In this document: positions 5,761 to 6,869 of the stretch, piece after piece | Numbering within the stretch: the first letter of the stretch is position 1 | How the letters are laid out: each line of letters begins with the position of its first letter | Assembly (NCBI GenBank): GCA_964559205.1 | Contig: CAZLHV010000174.1 | Location: forward strand, 1-6,869 | Direction: 5' to 3' | Length of the DNA: 6,869 bases | Source of the DNA: GWF2-43-63 sp964559205 | GTDB lineage: Bacteria; Bacteroidota; Bacteroidia; Bacteroidales; DTU049 | Made by a program: the position numbers and the translations under genes | Notes under the pieces: model-generated | Told to the model about the DNA's origin: nothing | Seen by the model: only the letters and a program-made list of their open reading frames with translations | The model's database searches: none

Positions 5761-6831
5761 TTATTTTCCCTGCAGAAATACTTCGGTAGCACCTGTCCCA
5801 TATTTTAGAAGCGAAGCCACCCCAAAAGCAATATCGGGGTATTCCTTCAAAATGTCATGAAGTTCCTTTTTGAGCATGCCAACCCCAACACCATGGATAA
5901 AAACCACTCTGTTCAGATTGGCCTTGATGGCACTTTCGAGGCACTGGCGAAAGAAGCCAATCTGGGTCTTCATGATATCGTTCTGCGGCATAGTGCGATA
6001 ATCGCTTCGAAGCTTTTCAATGTGTAAATCCACCTCTGCGAAACCGGGTTCGGTGATAAAGCGATCGATCAGTTGAGAGGATTTTTGCTTCTCATGAGCC
6101 GTCGGATCTTCAAAGTGTTGCTCCGTAACTCCAGCTTCAGGTTCAGATACCTGAGCCACAAAAATGACATGAGCCAACTCATCGAAAAACGGGTTGAGCT
6201 GGTAAACATCTTCCTTAATAAGCTTGCTTGTTTTGAGTTCAAGGTCAAATGTCTCGGCAGGAAAAAGCCTTGATCCGGCATGATCTAAATACATGCCGTG
6301 GATTCGCATTTTTGACCATGCGCTAAGAGCCGAATGATGCACGGAATCAATGAGAACGGCTTCGCCTGGGCCGGCCAGACCATGCCAGCGGGTACAAAAA
6401 CCTTGTCGTGAATCGTGAATCATCACCTGCGAGGCATGACCGAATGCGCTGAAATTAACCAAATAAACGTCAACATCGCCCGATACAAGGGTTTGCTGAT
6501 TCACGGGAACCAGCACGAGATACAATCCCTTTTCTGGAACCGACTGCTGATGTTTTTTATCTTGCTCCTCCTTGTCGTTATCGTTTGACTTTATTTCTTG
6601 CTTCTCTTTGACTTCGGATGGCTCTGTTACAGCAAATTCACCCTGATGTAGAAATGGATTTCGCTTTCCTCCAACCTGAGGTTCAATGATAACAAGATCG
6701 GATGCTTCAACCGGAATCTCGAAGCCATCTTCGATGAGTACATGGACAATGCCTTTTTCGGCCGACTTCACCACCCCACTCCCTTTCGTGGAAAGGAAGC
6801 GCACTCTGTCACCTGGTTTAAATGTTTTCAT
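5761..6831 (-). CDS. DUF2027 domain protein with C-terminal Smr domain
   Basis: The 356-aa product has no signal peptide and is probably cytoplasmic. Residues 1-50 (FKPGDRVRFLSTKGSGVVKS, then IPVEASDLVIIE) form a small Tudor/KOW-like beta-barrel resembling the one in MutS2. Residues 67-97 are a highly charged Lys/Glu/Gln linker. The middle (about 100-230) matches the DUF2027 family (PF09640) of Bacteroidota. The C-terminal Smr domain (about 264-356) shows EVDLHIEKL (266-274), FIHGVGVGMLKKEL (311-324) and the closing GATEVFLQGK. Both Smr signature motifs (DLH and HGxGxG) are intact. Smr domains bind or nick nucleic acid, including stalled mRNA in some homologues, but the role of this architecture is not established. 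It lacks the MutS ATPase, so it is not MutS2. The start is firm because the MKTFKPGDRV barrel needs it. It converges with rlmI, leaving 17 nt. Confidence 0.88.
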   Translation of the reverse strand: MKTFKPGDRVRFLSTKGSGVVKSAEKGIVHVLIEDGFEIPVEASDLVIIEPQVGGKRNPFLHQGEFAVTEPSEVKEKQEIKSNDNDKEEQDKKHQQSVPEKGLYLVLVPVNQQTLVSGDVDVYLVNFSAFGHASQVMIHDSRQGFCTRWHGLAGPGEAVLIDSVHHSALSAWSKMRIHGMYLDHAGSRLFPAETFDLELKTSKLIKEDVYQLNPFFDELAHVIFVAQVSEPEAGVTEQHFEDPTAHEKQKSSQLIDRFITEPGFAEVDLHIEKLRSDYRTMPQNDIMKTQIGFFRQCLESAIKANLNRVVFIHGVGVGMLKKELHDILKEYPDIAFGVASLLKYGTGATEVFLQGK

Positions 6832-6835
6832 GGCA

Positions 6836-6843
6836 CAAAAATC
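6836..6843 (-). promoter_or_regulatory. -7-like element directly before the DUF2027/Smr gene
   Basis: Read on the minus strand this is GATTTTTG, one mismatch from TAnnTTTG, and it ends 4 nt before the ATG at 6831. The spacing is identical to that before mpg. The window ends at 6869, so the -33 region is barely visible and no TTTG is seen in it. Confidence 0.4.
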
Positions 6844-6869
6844 AATGAAAAATCTTGAATAATCACACA

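Noticed and set aside
6073..6273. Plus-strand open frame of 66 codons
   Set aside because: It is antisense to the DUF2027/Smr gene, has no motif or promoter, and its basic, phenylalanine-rich product is typical of a reverse-strand shadow.
1..6869. Mobile elements, CRISPR arrays, tRNA/rRNA genes or defence genes
   Set aside because: No transposase or integrase, no regularly spaced repeats, no tRNA-like cloverleaf and no recognisable defence-protein motif was seen on either strand.

Overview
This 6.9-kb window looks like the chromosome of a member of the Bacteroidota. Four things support this. Three gene starts carry exact matches to the group's -7 promoter element TAnnTTTG and a fourth carries a one-mismatch version. 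One secreted protein ends in a domain resembling the type IX secretion (T9SS) sorting domain. There is a DUF2807 'head GIN' lipoprotein, and a DUF2027-plus-Smr protein of a kind typical of the phylum. Strong Shine-Dalgarno sequences are not evident. I see no transposase, phage gene, CRISPR array, tRNA or rRNA.

Left part (1-2549), minus strand. A three-gene operon runs from 2549 down to 693: a DUF2807 lipoprotein followed by two small exported proteins that look like outer-membrane beta-barrels. The genes are only 3 nt apart at both junctions. The operon ends at a hairpin terminator (643-673). Beyond it, with its own promoter (571-578), lies a small secreted Cys/His-containing protein that I do not recognise (238-558). 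The first 237 bases are AT-rich and hold no gene I can support.

Centre (2550-3954). A 307-bp divergent intergenic region holds a clear plus-strand promoter and several small dyads. It drives a 346-aa exported protein with an unknown N-terminal domain, a module common in Bacteroidota T9SS cargo, and a C-terminal sorting-like domain. A strong GC-rich hairpin terminator follows.

Right part (3954-6869). A 3-methyladenine DNA glycosylase gene (mpg type) overlaps by 4 nt an RlmI-type 23S rRNA methyltransferase gene. Convergent to this pair, 17 nt away, is a 356-aa DUF2027/Smr-domain protein. This half is nucleic-acid maintenance; the left half is cell-envelope biology. Both the glycosylase gene and the Smr gene have a -7-like element ending exactly 4 nt before the ATG, which suggests leaderless or nearly leaderless mRNAs.

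I did not find a clearly new multi-gene system. The best leads are the DUF2807/two-barrel operon, the small Cys/His secreted protein, and the leaderless promoter geometry.
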